Below, piece by piece: positions 1-11,383 of a DNA stretch of 64,000 nucleotides; the first letter of the stretch is position 1; each line of letters begins with the position of its first letter. The position numbers and the translations under genes are program-made. Under the pieces are notes generated by a model. It ran no database searches and was not told the origin of the DNA. It saw only the letters and a program-made list of their open reading frames with translations. Source of the stretch: Marchantia polymorpha subsp. ruderalis. Its lineage: Eukaryota; Streptophyta; Marchantiopsida; Marchantiales; Marchantiaceae. The DNA lies in contig AP031353.1 in assembly GCA_037833965.1 (NCBI GenBank), forward strand, positions 18,540,501 through 18,604,500, in the 5' to 3' direction.

Positions 1-1648
1 CGCTGCGCCGACTCGGAGTCGGCCAACCAACGAGCCTCACACCCGGCCAAAACAGAGGGCACGCAAAGTGCCAACTAGCACTGAGGAGACCGGGCGTACT
101 CCAGTCCGGTGGAGTATCCTGCCCACGCAGGAGGAGATAATCGCGCAGATTCTGGGGAAGTCGGCGAACACCTCTGCGCAGAAGGCACCGATGCCTTCAG
201 AAGAAGATAGGCGAACTGACAGTCGGCCGACTGCGAGTCGGGCAACTGAAGGTCGGCCAACTGATGTACGGCCAACTGAGCAGCGCGTTGAACCGGATAG
301 CAGGCCAGAAGCAGAAGGCAGTTTGGCTGACGAGCCAACAACCCTCAGAGGGTCGTCTTCGGCAGAAGGCGCTTCTGGGAAAACGCCGCCAGCAAGCAGG
401 CCAAGTGGAGTGAAGACGCGCAGGGTAGATCCGACCGCCAGTCGGACAATTGCTAGTCGGCCGACTGCGAGTCGGTTAACTGAAGGTCGGCCAGATTCGC
501 CGACTGCGAGACGGATAGAGTCGGCGACCATTGTGCAGCCGCCTTCGGCGGACACACCTCCGGCGAAGACACCTTCCGCGCGGATCGCGCCGGAAGAGCA
601 GGCAGCAGAAGCGGGCGGTGCAAAGGTGACAAAAGTCACTGCGGCGTCGACCCCTTCGGGAACCGAAGGGGGAGCCGGAACAGGGGCTCAAGCAGTGGGA
701 TCCCCCACTGCCTTGGATATTTTAGCAGGGAGTGGAGCGGCAGTCGCGGCGGAAGCTGCCGCGCGCCATAGTTCCAGGGAGTCGCCAAGGGATTCGGTGG
801 CGACTGAAATCCTCAAAACGGAGGATGAGACGAGTTCGGAAGAGCAAGAAGCGGACTTTGTGCAGAAAATGCCAACAGGGGTATTGTGCGAGCAGATAGT
901 CCCACTCCTGCGATATTTGGATCGCAAGACATCCAAGTACTCGGGTTCCGGAAAACCGCAGTCTTATGTGGAGATTGTCAAGCACAGGACGAGGAGCAAG
1001 GTGGCCACTTGGGCTTCTAGGTGCCAAACATTGCAGGATAGGTATACTGCCCTCCGACAGCACCTGGCGATCACGCAGAGGCTACACCAAACCCTGCAAC
1101 AACAGAGGGAGGATGCAGCAACGAAAGCCCAGGCAGATGCCGAGCTAATGCGGGCAAAGATCGAGTCGGAATTGCAGGAAGAGCGGAGACAAAACCGCAT
1201 CTTAACAGAGGAGCTTGCGCGCCAGAAGCGCGCATTAGAAGAAAGTCAAAGTACACGCAAGGAGGATGAGGAGTTGTTGCGCAACTTGCAATCCGAGTGC
1301 GCGGATTTGAGGGCGCAGCGCGCAGATGCGGAAATGCAGCTAGCAGAGGTGGAAGGCAGGTGCCGGACGCGAGAAGAGTTGGCGGCGCGGGTGACTCATT
1401 GTCTAAAAGGATACGCCCATTGGGAGGTGGCAGCTTAAGAGAAGATCACACTCAGGGAGTCGAGCATCCTCCGAGTGACCTCCGAGTCGAGCACTGCAGT
1501 ATTTCTGGGAGTGACAGTCGCCTGAGAATTCAAACTCTACAAAAGTCTGTTAAACGTGACACTTTTTACTCTGTGGGTTGCCTCTGTCCTTGTGAGTTTG
1601 ATCTTTTTACCACCATACTGCAGTTTTAGCCTTTGGTGGGTTATTACA
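1..1648 (+). mobile_element. Family X giant LTR, copy 1 (3' part)
   Basis: This is the right-hand part of a giant LTR of subfamily A, cut by the window edge. It carries the C-terminal half of the X protein gene: the P/S/T-rich linker with repeated TASRPT-type units (about 200-540), the acidic patch, and the coiled coil up to about 1435. A shortened 3' region follows, and the unit ends at GTGGGTTATTACA (1636-1648). Its sequence closely matches the complete copies at 3085-7958 and 26825-39556. The 5' end lies outside the window, so no target duplication can be checked. It abuts an oppositely oriented X fragment at 1649, which suggests insertion into another X copy. The copy is incomplete. Confidence 0.8.
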
Positions 1649-2165
1649 ACTGTCCTGTGCGTGGCTGCAAAATGTCTGTGTCCTCTGCAACCATTGTTGC
1701 CCCTGCAGCCTCGCTGCTCCCTGCCAGAATGTCCAAGGCGGTGGGTGAATGCGATTGTGCCAAATTCACTTCGCCCGCCCGCCCGGCTTCTGCTAACTCC
1801 TCATCGCCGCAGGCGTCTACCGCCGAAGGTGATCGTGCGGAATGTGTCTGCGCGGAATGTAATTGTGCATCGCACACACGAATTTCCTCCTTCCGACAGT
1901 CAATCGGCTCCTCCATTAGATCCCGCTCCTTCGATCGGTCCCGCTCCTCCATTAGGTTCTGCGCCCGGGATGCGTCCTGCCTATGCGTAGGCGCAATCGT
2001 CAGCGGCGCTTCTGCCGAGGGCGCAGCGACAAAGGCGGTTGAGCCGAAGGCGGCTCGCCTGATGCCCCTTGGCCCGAAGGCCCTTCCGCCGAAGGCGCAC
2101 CTTCCGGCGGGCTTCCCGCCAAGGGCGCGGTCCCCGCCGGCTCCCTACTTGTAACTCGGTGGCCC
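1649..2165 (-). mobile_element. Family X giant LTR, copy 2 (coding fragment)
   Basis: On the minus strand this segment matches the middle of the X protein gene of subfamily B, between the P/S/T linker and the start of the acidic region. Comparable stretches are 20990-21480 and 52800-53250. It contains many GCCTTCGGC hairpin motifs. The fragment is bounded on the left by the end of copy 1 and on the right by the start of copy 3 at 2166, so it is a remnant of an X copy hit twice by later X insertions. Confidence 0.7.
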
Positions 2166-2569
2166 TGTAATAACCCACTAAAGGCTAAAACACACACACA
2201 CACACACCTAAAACTACAGAAACACAACCCAGAGATCGGTTAGGACCTCTACTTAAGATTTCAGGGGGAAAGTCTCTCGCGAGCACTCAGCAAAGCTGCG
2301 GGTAGTGACTCCCAACTCCGGCTTTTACAACCCTCCCACTAGCTTTCTGCTAGCGTAGGGAACCCGGGTTGGACTTCCTACTTCGGATCGAAGTCACTCA
2401 TACGCGGTGAACAACACTCTCAACTCACAAAACGCGCAGAGAACACAGGCCCGCACAGAAGGACTCACTGAAAAACATTCCAGTAACACACCATAACAGT
2501 CTATTGAAGAGTTTGAATTCTCAAGCACTTGTCATTCCCAGAAATACTACAGGAGTTACCCTGAAGGCT
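2166..2569 (-). mobile_element. Family X giant LTR, copy 3 (3' end)
   Basis: The segment starts with TGTAATAACCCAC, the inverted form of the X 3' terminus, followed by an (AC)n run and the conserved 3' noncoding region. It stops at 2569, where the LTR of G1 begins (TGTCATG). The five bases before it (GGCCC, 2161-2165) would be the target duplication, but the partner end is not in the window. The same stretch appears again, slightly changed, at 18314-18394 on the far side of G1. Confidence 0.7.
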
Positions 2570-3084
2570 GTCATGTAGTTACGAGTCGGCTCACGAAGTT
2601 TAGACACTTACTATATTTAGCCGTGAAGTTAGGGTTCGGGTCACGAGGGGTATACAGTCGGGGACGGCTCGAAGAACGTTAGTTCTTCGAGTCGAGCCTG
2701 GAAGCGTTGGGAGCGTAGAGTGACTTTACCTTTTGCGTCGACCTGGATTCTCCGAGTGTGGAGTGGGTTGGGCTTGACTCATGTTTGTGACGGTGACGGT
2801 TTGTTGCCAGTAGGGTAATTGACCGACGGGAATTCCAGTGGGGAATCTCCCGTTCATTTCACTCGAAGAACTCCCGTTTGCCGAAGTCGTGACAGTTTAC
2901 GGTTTCTACGTGTAGTTTCGGTGTTTTTCTTGAGCCTGCGATTGAATTCATTCGGAGGGGTTTTGGACAGTAGGTCTTGCCGAAGGAGAAGTTCGAATGA
3001 TTTTCGCAGTCAAAGTTTGAGTTGAAGTTTTCAAGATTCTTTTGCGTTTGTGATAGGGTTGACGGGTTTTTATGATTGAGAAAT
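2570..3084 (+). repeat. G1 5' LTR, first part
   Basis: The LTR starts TGTCATG directly after X copy 3. Positions 2720-2812 recur at 18221-18313 beyond integrase, which identifies this as a terminal repeat. A TATATTTAG box lies near 2612. The LTR is interrupted at 3085 by X copy 4 and resumes at 7964. GAAAT at 3080-3084 is the target duplication of that insertion. Confidence 0.75.
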
Positions 3085-4006
3085 TGTAATAACCCACCAA
3101 AGGCTAAAACTGCAGTATGGTGGTAAAAAGATCGAACCCACAGGGACAGAGGCAACACACAGAGTAAAAGTGTCACATTTAACAGACTTTTGTAGAGTTT
3201 GAATTCTAGGCGACTGTCACTCCCAGAAATACTGCAGTGCTCTACTCGGAGGCTCGACTCGGAGGAGGATCTCAACTCGGAGGATGCTCGGAGGATGCAC
3301 GGTACAGCGTGGTCACTCAACACACACACACACACACACACCTGAAACTGGCAAAAAGCACAACTCGGAGGTCGGTCAGGACCTCCGCTTCGGATTTCAG
3401 GAGGAAAGTGTCTCACAAGTTCACTCAGAGGTTCTGCAGGTAGTGCCTCCCACTCCGGCTTTTACTGCCCTTCCGCCAGGAACTAGCGGGGGTACCCGGA
3501 CTGGACTTCCCACTTCGGAACGAAGCCTCTACATACGCCGTGGACGTCACCCTCGACTATCACACCAAACGCAGGGAGTGCAGACCCGACTGAGAACTTA
3601 CTGAAAACACGATCCAGTAACACACACACAACCTGAATTACAAACCAAGGTTTACACGAAGTAATGAAACTTCACATTGGCATTCAGGGGAAACTTCCCG
3701 TAGGAGTACAATCAGGATATGTCACTCGAAGGAGTAAGGGGGAACTGTTCAAGTATCTAACTCGCAGCCGGCTCTGAGCATCAGAAATCACCCGTAGGTG
3801 CAGATCCGCACTACTCAAGTCTCTAACCGGGTGCTAGCTCTGAACATTCAGCCGAAGGCCTTCAACTACAACATACGGTAACTTCGCTATGCTGCAGCTT
3901 CTCTACGTGGTGCCAGGACCAAAATGCACAAACACGCCAAGAAAGTGAGTTCCTGATCTGCACTTCCGAAACTGGAAGAGTCCCAAGGCAAAACGCCTTG
4001 ATCTAC

Positions 4007-4013
4007 TTTATAC
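4007..4013 (-). promoter_or_regulatory. TATA box of X copy 4
   Basis: TATAAAG on the minus strand lies about 0.92 kb before the 3' end of the LTR and just downstream of the X gene. The same box is at the same place in copies 5, 7, 9, 10 and 11. It marks the likely element promoter and places the X gene in U3. Confidence 0.55.
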
Positions 4014-4045
4014 CCTCAAAAGATCCTAACTAGCACTACGCTATC

Positions 4046-6601
4046 CTATCTACCACTCGCAGTATCTGCGCGAAACCAAACTACTCTACTGCACTCAGCA
4101 GATCCGGTGCTGCGCCTCCTGCGCGCCGGACTGCTCCGCGTACTATCTCTACCTTGCCAGTCTTCCGACCGGCTGCGTAACCCCAGGCGTCGGAGCGCTG
4201 TGGTGACTTCCGACTGCAAGTGCGCCATAGTGTCGCGCGCACCCGACAAGAAGGTTTCTAATTTTCTCGCCACTCGCCGCCGACTCCGACTGTCACCTTC
4301 CGTCAATGCCGCCGCCCGAAGCTCGAACTCCCTGAGTGTGATCCTCTCTTGGGCTGCCACCTCCCAATGGGTGTATCCTTTTAGACAACGAGTCACCTGT
4401 GCCGCCAACTCTCCTCGCGCCCTGCAGCTGCTCTCCACCTCGGCCAGCTGCATTTCTAATCCCGCACGTTGTGCCCTCAAATCCGAGCACTCGGATTGCA
4501 AGTTGCACAACAACTCCTCATCCTCCTTGCGGGCTCTTTGACTTTCTTCTAAGGCGCGCGTCTGGCGCGCAAGCTCGGCTGCTAGGACTTTGTTCTGTCT
4601 CCGCTCCTCCTGCAGTTCCAACTCGATCTTTGCCCGTATTAGTTCGGCATCCGCCTGACTTTTCGTCGCCGCATCCTCCTTCTGCTGCTGCAAGGCTTGG
4701 TATAGCTTCTGGGTGACCGCCAGGTGTTGTTGGAGGGCGGTGTTCCTTTCCACATATACTTGGCAACTAGAGGCCCACTTTGCCACCTTGATCCTCGTCC
4801 TTCGCCTGATAGTCTCCACATAAGACTGCGGTTTTAAGGCACTTCCGTATTTGGATGTCTTGCGATCCAGATATCGCAGGAGTGGAACTATCTGTTCGCA
4901 CAGCACCCCTATTGGCGTTTTCTGCACCGAATCCGCTTCCTGCTCTTCCGAGCTCGTATCATCCTCAGTCTCGAGGATTTCAGTCGCCACCGAATCCCTT
5001 GGCGACTCCCTGGAACTGTGGCGCGCAGCAGCTTCTGCTGCGACTGCTGCTCCACTGCCTGCTAAAATATCCAGGGCAGTGGGAGATCCCACTGCTTGAG
5101 CCCCTGTTCCGGCTCGATCTTCGGTTTGTGAAGGGGTCGACGCCGCAGTGACTTTTGTCACTCTTGCACCGCCCGCTTCTGCTGCCTGTCCTTCCGGCGC
5201 AATCTGCGCGGAAGGTGTCCTTGCTAAAGGTGCGTCCGCCGAAGGCGTCCGCACACTGGTCGTTGGCCCCATCCGTCTCGCAGTCGGCGAATCCGGCTGA
5301 CTCTCTGTTGTCCGACTCGCAGTCGGCCGACCAGCAGTTGTCCGACTGGGAGTCGGATACACCCTGCGCGTCTTGACTCCACTTGGCCTGCTTGTTGGGG
5401 GCGTTCTTCCAGAAGTGCCTTCCGCCGAAGACGACCCTTTGAGGATTGTTGGCTCGTCAGCCAAACTCTCTTCTGCTTCCGGCCTGCTGTCCGGTTCAAC
5501 GCGCCGTTCAGTTGGCCTTCCTTCCGCTTGTCGACCTTCAGTCATCCGACTCGCAGTCGGCCGGCTGTCAGTCCGTCCATCTCCTCCCGAAGGCCGTGGT
5601 GCCTTCTGTGCCGAGGTATCTGCCGTCTTCCCTAGAATCTGAGCGATTATCTCTTCCTGTGTGAGATTCCGCCGGGTCGGAGTTCGCCTGGTCTCCTCAG
5701 TAACAGTTGGCATTTTGCGTGCCCTCTGTTTTGGTCGACTGTGAGGCTCGGGGGTGGGCCGACCACGAGTCGGCGCAGCTGGCACTTCCGGCTGCCTGTC
5801 CTCAGGTCTCTCATCCCACTTTCGCTTTCGCGGAATGAGCTCGCTTCGACGTTCTTCTGCTGCTCTTGCTGGGGCCGGAGCCGGAGGCGTACTGGCAGGT
5901 TCCTCGTCCGGATATGTGTCTACTTCGGCCTCCCTCGAATATCTTCCTGGATAAGTCCGGGTCAGCTGCGGAAATCGAGTTTTCTCAGCATTTGTCAAAC
6001 ATCCCATCGCCCGGTAAAACACGATTAAGTAAGGCGATAGATGATTGAGGGTTCCTCCCTTCTCTTCTTGCGCATGTTGGCGCGTCACCTTCCACAGGAG
6101 CCGTGCCCAATGCACCGGAGCTCCTGACAGCACTAGCTCCACGAACTCTACCTGCCAACCATGCATGTAAGCGGTCTTGGTCGGCTGCAATATCTGCAGC
6201 AATGCCGTCGCGACATTTCTCCGCAATCGATCCTTGTAATCCCGTGTCCGGAAACCGTTCTTGGGATGTCTGGCCACTTTGAAGAGCTCATTGTAAGAGA
6301 CTTCTTCCTCCTGGGACACCTTCACGCTATCGGCCTCGAAGAGGAGATCCCCTTCCTCGCCGGCACACCTGCCCAACACCTGCGCCCAATTGCAAATGTC
6401 CCATCTCTCTGGGTGTGGGCGAAATCCGCGAGAAGGCTTGTGTCTCTCCTGCAGATACTCGCGCACCATCTCCGGACATGTCCAATTCCACCCCCATAGG
6501 AGAAAATCGAGCTTCAACCTCAACAGCACATCTTGAAATGCGCGTAGACCGATCTGCGGCACCCTGAGTGGAGACACTCGCAGCTGGGGAACCTTCGACA
6601 T
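4046..6601 (-). CDS. X protein (LTR-encoded coiled-coil protein), subfamily A
   Basis: This open frame of about 851 codons starts at the Met of MSKVPQLRVSPLRVPQ, the point where all subfamilies align; 37 further codons are open upstream. The N-terminal domain (about residues 1-240) has the conserved signatures LDFLLWGWNW, RDYKDRLRRN and GGTLNHLSPYL. A P/S/T-rich linker with TASRxTE-type repeats follows (about 300-490), then an acidic patch (about 570-600), a long coiled coil (about 620-800) and a basic Arg-rich tail. No transposase, RT, protease or integrase motif is visible. I do not recognise the family. A plant transposon-associated domain or a gag-like role is possible but unproven. The gene lies in the U3 part of a giant LTR. 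Confidence 0.7.
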   Translation of the reverse strand: MSKVPQLRVSPLRVPQIGLRAFQDVLLRLKLDFLLWGWNWTCPEMVREYLQERHKPSRGFRPHPERWDICNWAQVLGRCAGEEGDLLFEADSVKVSQEEEVSYNELFKVARHPKNGFRTRDYKDRLRRNVATALLQILQPTKTAYMHGWQVEFVELVLSGAPVHWARLLWKVTRQHAQEEKGGTLNHLSPYLIVFYRAMGCLTNAEKTRFPQLTRTYPGRYSREAEVDTYPDEEPASTPPAPAPARAAEERRSELIPRKRKWDERPEDRQPEVPAAPTRGRPTPEPHSRPKQRARKMPTVTEETRRTPTRRNLTQEEIIAQILGKTADTSAQKAPRPSGGDGRTDSRPTASRMTEGRQAEGRPTERRVEPDSRPEAEESLADEPTILKGSSSAEGTSGRTPPTSRPSGVKTRRVYPTPSRTTAGRPTASRTTESQPDSPTARRMGPTTSVRTPSADAPLARTPSAQIAPEGQAAEAGGARVTKVTAASTPSQTEDRAGTGAQAVGSPTALDILAGSGAAVAAEAAARHSSRESPRDSVATEILETEDDTSSEEQEADSVQKTPIGVLCEQIVPLLRYLDRKTSKYGSALKPQSYVETIRRRTRIKVAKWASSCQVYVERNTALQQHLAVTQKLYQALQQQKEDAATKSQADAELIRAKIELELQEERRQNKVLAAELARQTRALEESQRARKEDEELLCNLQSECSDLRAQRAGLEMQLAEVESSCRARGELAAQVTRCLKGYTHWEVAAQERITLREFELRAAALTEGDSRSRRRVARKLETFLSGARDTMAHLQSEVTTALRRLGLRSRSEDWQGRDSTRSSPARRRRSTGSAECSRVVWFRADTASGR

Positions 6602-7963
6602 TGCGTTGCCTGCACACACACAAACGTTCTCCCTTTCGCTCGCTCTCTCACAATCGCCACTGTGCGTCGGCCACTCAGGCACTGACTGCTCACTCTCTCT
6701 GCGCTCGTTCAAGATCGCTACTCACAATTCTTTCAAGGTCCGCCAAGATCCTTGCGCAACTCGTCTCCGCACTCTCTACTCTCACTGCAGGTCGCTCCGC
6801 CCTTGCGCGTAATCTTGGAACTGGAAATCGCAAAGTCAAGAATGAGAGAATGAGACTGGAGCGCAGTCTTTTCTTCTCCGATTTCAAGAACGTCCAACGT
6901 TCTTACTGGTTGCAACGTACGCAGCCGGCTATACGGCTTAACGGTTCGCCCTTTGCATGCGCGAATTCACGTCTCCGCATTGCGCGCATTCGCATGCTTA
7001 AACGTTGAATTCTCCCGCCGCCGCCACCTTCCGGACTCGAGTCCGCTGCAGGGTATACGTCGGCCCTGTTGTCTTTTCCTAACCCGCCCTTCTCCGGAGG
7101 CGTGTCGCCGCTGGTGCGTTCATTATCCGTCGGCGCCTTGCTGGAGGCGCACATCCAGCCGGAGCGAATTACGCCGGCGCGCAGTCGTACCGCCTATTTT
7201 GTCCTTTATGCCTCGTCCGTTGCTGCCAGCGCATATCCGTCAGCGCAACTCATGCCAGCGCATCCGGCCGTCAGCGCCACATCGGAGGCGTACATCCGAC
7301 CGGCGCTTTCCTTCCATGAACAGCCGCCAAGGGCGCTTCCGACTCTGAGTTGGTTTCCTCCTGTGAGCGCGTGATTCCGCCGAAGGCGCATCGCCGAGGG
7401 CGTACGGGAATCCTTTCCGGCTGTGAACCCTAGCGCGAACGGCGCATGTCCGGCTACGAGTTTTCCGACGCTCATAACTTCTCCATTCCTGATCCATCTC
7501 CGGCGCTCTTGGACTCGTTAGAACGAGCGTCCCGAGCTCTTTCTAATGCAACTTCAACCAACTGGATCTACCGTGTATCCCGATTGTTATGAAGGTTTTC
7601 CCTTTCCGCGCTAGCGGCGCTTCGCCGAAGGCGCACTCATGGTCGGATGCCTTTAGAGGTCCGGGCCCTTCTCCTGACGTCTTTAGCAACACCTCCTCCT
7701 GAGGTGTCTGCGCCGGAAGCGTAGCTTCCTTATACGCTAGAGGCGCGTGAGTAGAGACACCTCAAAAAGGAGCTTTTGCCGAAGGCGCCGAAGACGTTGG
7801 CGTTGGTACATCCGACTACGTGATTCTTTGTGCCCTCGTGACGATCTCATCAATCCACTCTATTTAGCGTACCCTTCTCTAGCTACAAACACTGCTTTGG
7901 TACTAGTTTTCTAAAATTGTTTAAATTCTGCAAAAAAAACAAAAAGTGTGTTACCACAGAAAT

Positions 7964-8847
7964 TGTTCAAAATCGAAGCTGCGAATCGTCGGTCCCTACG
8001 AGGTTTGGCCGGGCTGCAAAGAGTGGAATCACAGGCAGAGAAGGTGATGCGGTCGAAGTCCTCCGCCGAGTTGTTATTGAATTCAACAGCTTCGAACGTT
8101 CGCGGAGACGTATTTAGATGGGAGAGGTAGAAATCCCGAGGACTCCTTAATTCTGCCGACAAGAAGTTAGTGTTCGGAAAGGTCAAGCTGGTGCGGAGAT
8201 CTCAGGAGATGTATTGGCACAGGTCTCGTACAAATTAGAAACCTGAGATCAGCTTGGACGCTGGAAGTGAACTTGAAGGTTTGAATCCTGCTCGGAAATT
8301 GTGTGAATTGGGCGTGCAAAGACGGCAACGGTGATCTTTCAGGGTTTTAAATCGAGAAATATGTGCAGAAAGATTCTCAGATTTGATGTTTGGAAGTAGG
8401 GATTTTGAAGATTGAGTCGGAGTCTGAAAACTGAAGTTTCGGGATTCGCATTTGCCGTCCGGGTGGTCAGCGCGCCGCTGCTCGTTCTGAGCTTCCCGCT
8501 CTGCAGAATTTGTTTTCCCCTTTGATGCTCTGAGCGCTGCAGCTGCTGCCATTTCTGTCGATCGTGGCTGTTAGGGTTGTTGCGCTCGTGTTGATCCGGA
8601 TTGGGACGCGTTTGGGTGCGGATTCGTTCTCCCAGGTGCGGTGATCTGGTGGTGCCAGTCATGGACCGAGTTTGGTGGCCAGATTGGGACTTTCTGTGGG
8701 TTTTGCTCTCGATGATCGGACTGTGAGGAGATCAGGGACGAGAGCGACGATCTTCTGCCCCTTGCAAGGATACGGAGGAAGTCGATTTTGGTTGTCTTCA
8801 CGCGAGGAGAGGAAACGAAAGTAACCTGCTGCCAGGAAAATCGTTCA
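7964..8847 (+). repeat. G1 5' LTR, second part
   Basis: This continues the G1 LTR after X copy 4. The right edge is inferred from a CA dinucleotide a few bases before the primer site at 8851. That gives an LTR of about 1.4 kb without the insertion. The 3' LTR copy is too short to confirm this edge. Confidence 0.5.
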
Positions 8848-8850
8848 ATC

Positions 8851-8865
8851 TGGCGCCAACGCGCG
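8851..8865 (+). other. Probable primer binding site of G1
   Basis: TGGCGCCAACGCGCG lies three bases after the presumed LTR end. Plant LTR retrotransposons commonly start their primer site with TGG, matching the CCA end of a tRNA. I did not assign the tRNA. Confidence 0.5.
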
Positions 8866-11380
8866 AGAGGAGGTTGGATTGCATTTCTTGGTTAAGTCCA
8901 GTATGAATAGATTCAGGACAAGAGTGTGTTCCAGTCGCTCAATGTGGCGTCCGAGATCTGCTGTTTCTGCCAATTCTGAAGCATACTACCGCGACTGCAA
9001 GCACTCGGCGAAACTCACAGAGGGAATTTATTTCATCTCGTCCTAGAAAGAAGATTGAGGAACCAGCGAAGTCGGTAACGGTTACCATTCTTCCAGTGCC
9101 GGTTGCCATGTCTTTTAGACATCGAAACTGCATACGAATTAGTAGGCTGATGTGGATATAGTGGCTAGAATCTTACAGTAAGAGTTTCACGTGTTGCGTA
9201 CTTGTTGCGGTTTATCTTCGCATTTGGAGGACCCAGGCTCGGTCATTTTAGGAGGAAGAAGCCCTGTTGAAGTTTGCCGCAGAGTCAATTCTACATCAGA
9301 AGTACGTACAGATACGGTTCAATTACTTGAGGACAGGCGGGACATACCGTTAATGATGCGCGTATAAGTGGTCTATAATTGGATAATATGGGTCTTGGAA
9401 AATTGTTCCGAGCACAAGAACATGTGTACTTGGAGGCCTGAAGCTAGGATTTCGATGGACGAGTACATTACATGTTTATTATTCAGTAAGTAAGTTACAA
9501 CTCAAAAGTTGAGACACACCACTATTTCACAACTAGAAGAAAGTGGATGTACTGAAATAGAAGGTTATTCTTTTTGAGTTTTCTGAGGTTAAAGAAAAGT
9601 GCAACACTTTTCAGTACCCGGGAAGACTTTATTAGAGTTGCTTGTTGATGGAATTCATAGTTTAACTACTCAAGTTGGACGGGAGAAAAAGTCCGAATCT
9701 GAACCTACAGGTTCAGACCGTACAAGCTCTTCTACTGGATACGGTTATGGACAGAAAGTAGACAGGCAACTTCAGTAGTCCGCCAGCTTGCTAGAGGTTA
9801 TTGCATTAGTTTGCCAGCTATCATTGGAAGCATAGCTTTATTTCTTGTGAAGAAGCATGTGTTTTTCCATGCAAGAGGTTGTTTCTAAGGCATAGGAAAT
9901 AGTTATATAAATGACGATGATGGAGAATTAGAATTCCGTCAGGTGGAGAAATCAAGAGGTGAAGTTGGCCTGTGCAGGTCTTTGAGTGCCTTTCAGTTTT
10001 ATCATATTAGATTTTCAGAGGTAGTTTGCAGCAGGCATTTTCCTGGATTTTTTGAATTCTAGTCAAGAAGTAGTTAGTGAGGTTTTGAATTCAGTAGTTG
10101 AAGAGAATTTGTTCATAAACAGATTTATAAAACTATTAAAACTATCTAGTAGTTTTATAGTTAAATTGGTGTCTAGTTCCCATTTAGTGATCTAGTTTAC
10201 AGATATCCTATGAACGATCCTTGTACACAGTGGAGTTTTGACTTGTGAAGAGAAAATGCCGCTTGGTGCGAAAGTGGGAGACAGTTTACCAGAAATTCAG
10301 ACAGTGGAGGTCGTCAGTAGCGAGGAACGTGATCAGGAGCAAGAGGTGACAGTGCAGCCTCAAGTAGAAGAGAATCTGGTAAACATTGTTGTAGTAGAAG
10401 AAAAAGATTCCGGGTTAGATTGGGACGAGGCACTAGCCGTGGAAAAACTTCTAGAGGAATCCGGCCTAGAGTACAGGGTATGTGAGGACGAGTTACTAGA
10501 CCTTCCGCAGGATATTGTTGACCATTTGAGAGATGTTCAGTATGTTCAAGACTGTCTTTCAGAAGAAATTCTTGTACTAGAGAAATTTCTTGATAGTCTC
10601 CCAAAGGATTGATAGCAAATACTTGTAGCGTTTAGACATGAGGTACTGAAGGGATCAGGAGTTTGCACCCGATCTCACTACCTGTAAACGTGATGTTTTG
10701 AAAGCATTGTAAATATATATATGACGTAGTCAATATATTGAGCTTTCAGTGTGTAGTGTGTTTGTTGAGGGGCAGTGTGACCCCTGTGTGAAGGAGAAAA
10801 AAAAAATAAAAAAAAAAATAAAAAATAATATTTTCAAACAATTTTTGTTTGCAATTTGGTGGGAGAGGGCATCATAGGCACTGGAGTCCCACGTAGATGG
10901 AAGGCGATGGAGATCGAATCGGGATCGCGAAGCGATGCGATGTCCCGTGTGTGTTGTCTTGTTTTGTGCTGTGTTTCCTTTAGACTGGAGAGTCGTTGCT
11001 AGATGGTTGCTTGTGTTTGGATCCTCTCCAGTCTTGCTTCCTGGTGCGCGCCCGTGTAGGGGTGACGCTGATTTCTGGAGTAGTTTTACTCCTCTGTGCT
11101 GGCGATAGGGGGCTGGACTTGATCACCAGCCGGTCTATCTATGTTTCTCTCACGGTGAGACTGGAGTGATGACCAGTAGATCGTGAGAGTTTTCTTGCTG
11201 TGATGACAGGTTAGGTTGCCCATACCCCTTAGCTAGTAGGGCTAGAGTGGCTCAGTGCAGCACGACGTCAAGGCGGATTGGGTTATTGGGTGGAGATCTG
11301 GCAGTGGTGCCAGTTGAGGTCTCGTCATCACGGAGCAGTCTAGTGGTCCTGTTGAGGACCGCGGGGGATTTACGCGGAGT
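8866..11380 (+). other. G1 long untranslated leader
   Basis: About 2.5 kb lies between the primer site and gag. It is AT-richer than the X units around it and has no domain I recognise apart from the small acidic frame at 10238-10612. An A-rich tract (AAAAAAATAAAA type) lies at about 10797-10832. A comparable A-rich tract precedes gag in G3 (about 30666-30690). Nothing else is supported here. Confidence 0.5.
10238..10612 (+). CDS. Small acidic leader ORF in G1, unknown function
   Basis: The frame encodes 124 residues beginning MTCEEKMPLG and very rich in Glu, Asp and Val, with a leucine-rich, probably helical C-terminal half (LLDLPQDIVDHLRDVQ). It has no zinc knuckle and no motif I recognise. 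It sits about 0.8 kb upstream of gag, in the position where G3 carries its own separate leader ORF. It may be an accessory leader protein or a chance frame. Its length and acidic bias make me mildly favour a real coding past. Confidence 0.35.
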   Translation: MTCEEKMPLGAKVGDSLPEIQTVEVVSSEERDQEQEVTVQPQVEENLVNIVVVEEKDSGLDWDEALAVEKLLEESGLEYRVCEDELLDLPQDIVDHLRDVQYVQDCLSEEILVLEKFLDSLPKD

Positions 11381-11383
11381 GGG

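Larger units (their letters stand above)
3085..7958 (-). mobile_element. Family X giant solo LTR, copy 4 (complete, subfamily A)
   Basis: This complete 4,874-bp unit lies inside the G1 5' LTR. It runs from TGTAATAACCCAC at 3085 to GTGTGTTACCACA at 7958 (minus orientation), with the perfect 5-bp duplication GAAAT at 3080-3084 and 7959-7963. It contains a 5' noncoding leader of about 1.35 kb, one long gene, a TATA box 3' of that gene, an (AC)n run and the conserved 3' end. There is no gag-pol and no second terminal repeat, so I read it as a solo LTR left by LTR-LTR recombination. It looks whole. Confidence 0.85.

Noticed and set aside
37-639. Long antisense frame opposite the X linker (similar ones at 36708-37310 and 48711-49601)
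   Set aside because: It mirrors the GC-rich repetitive linker of the X gene, where palindromes keep both strands open. It has no domain, and it recurs only because the sense gene does.
4046-6712. X protein as a host coiled-coil gene
   Set aside because: The gene is present about ten times in one window, always within the same flanked unit.
3085-7958. X units as DNA transposons with 13-bp terminal inverted repeats and 5-bp duplications
   Set aside because: No transposase is encoded. TGT...ACA ends with 5-bp duplications fit LTRs, one unit follows gypsy pol and a polypurine tract, and the 3' part resembles the G4 LTR next to a primer site.
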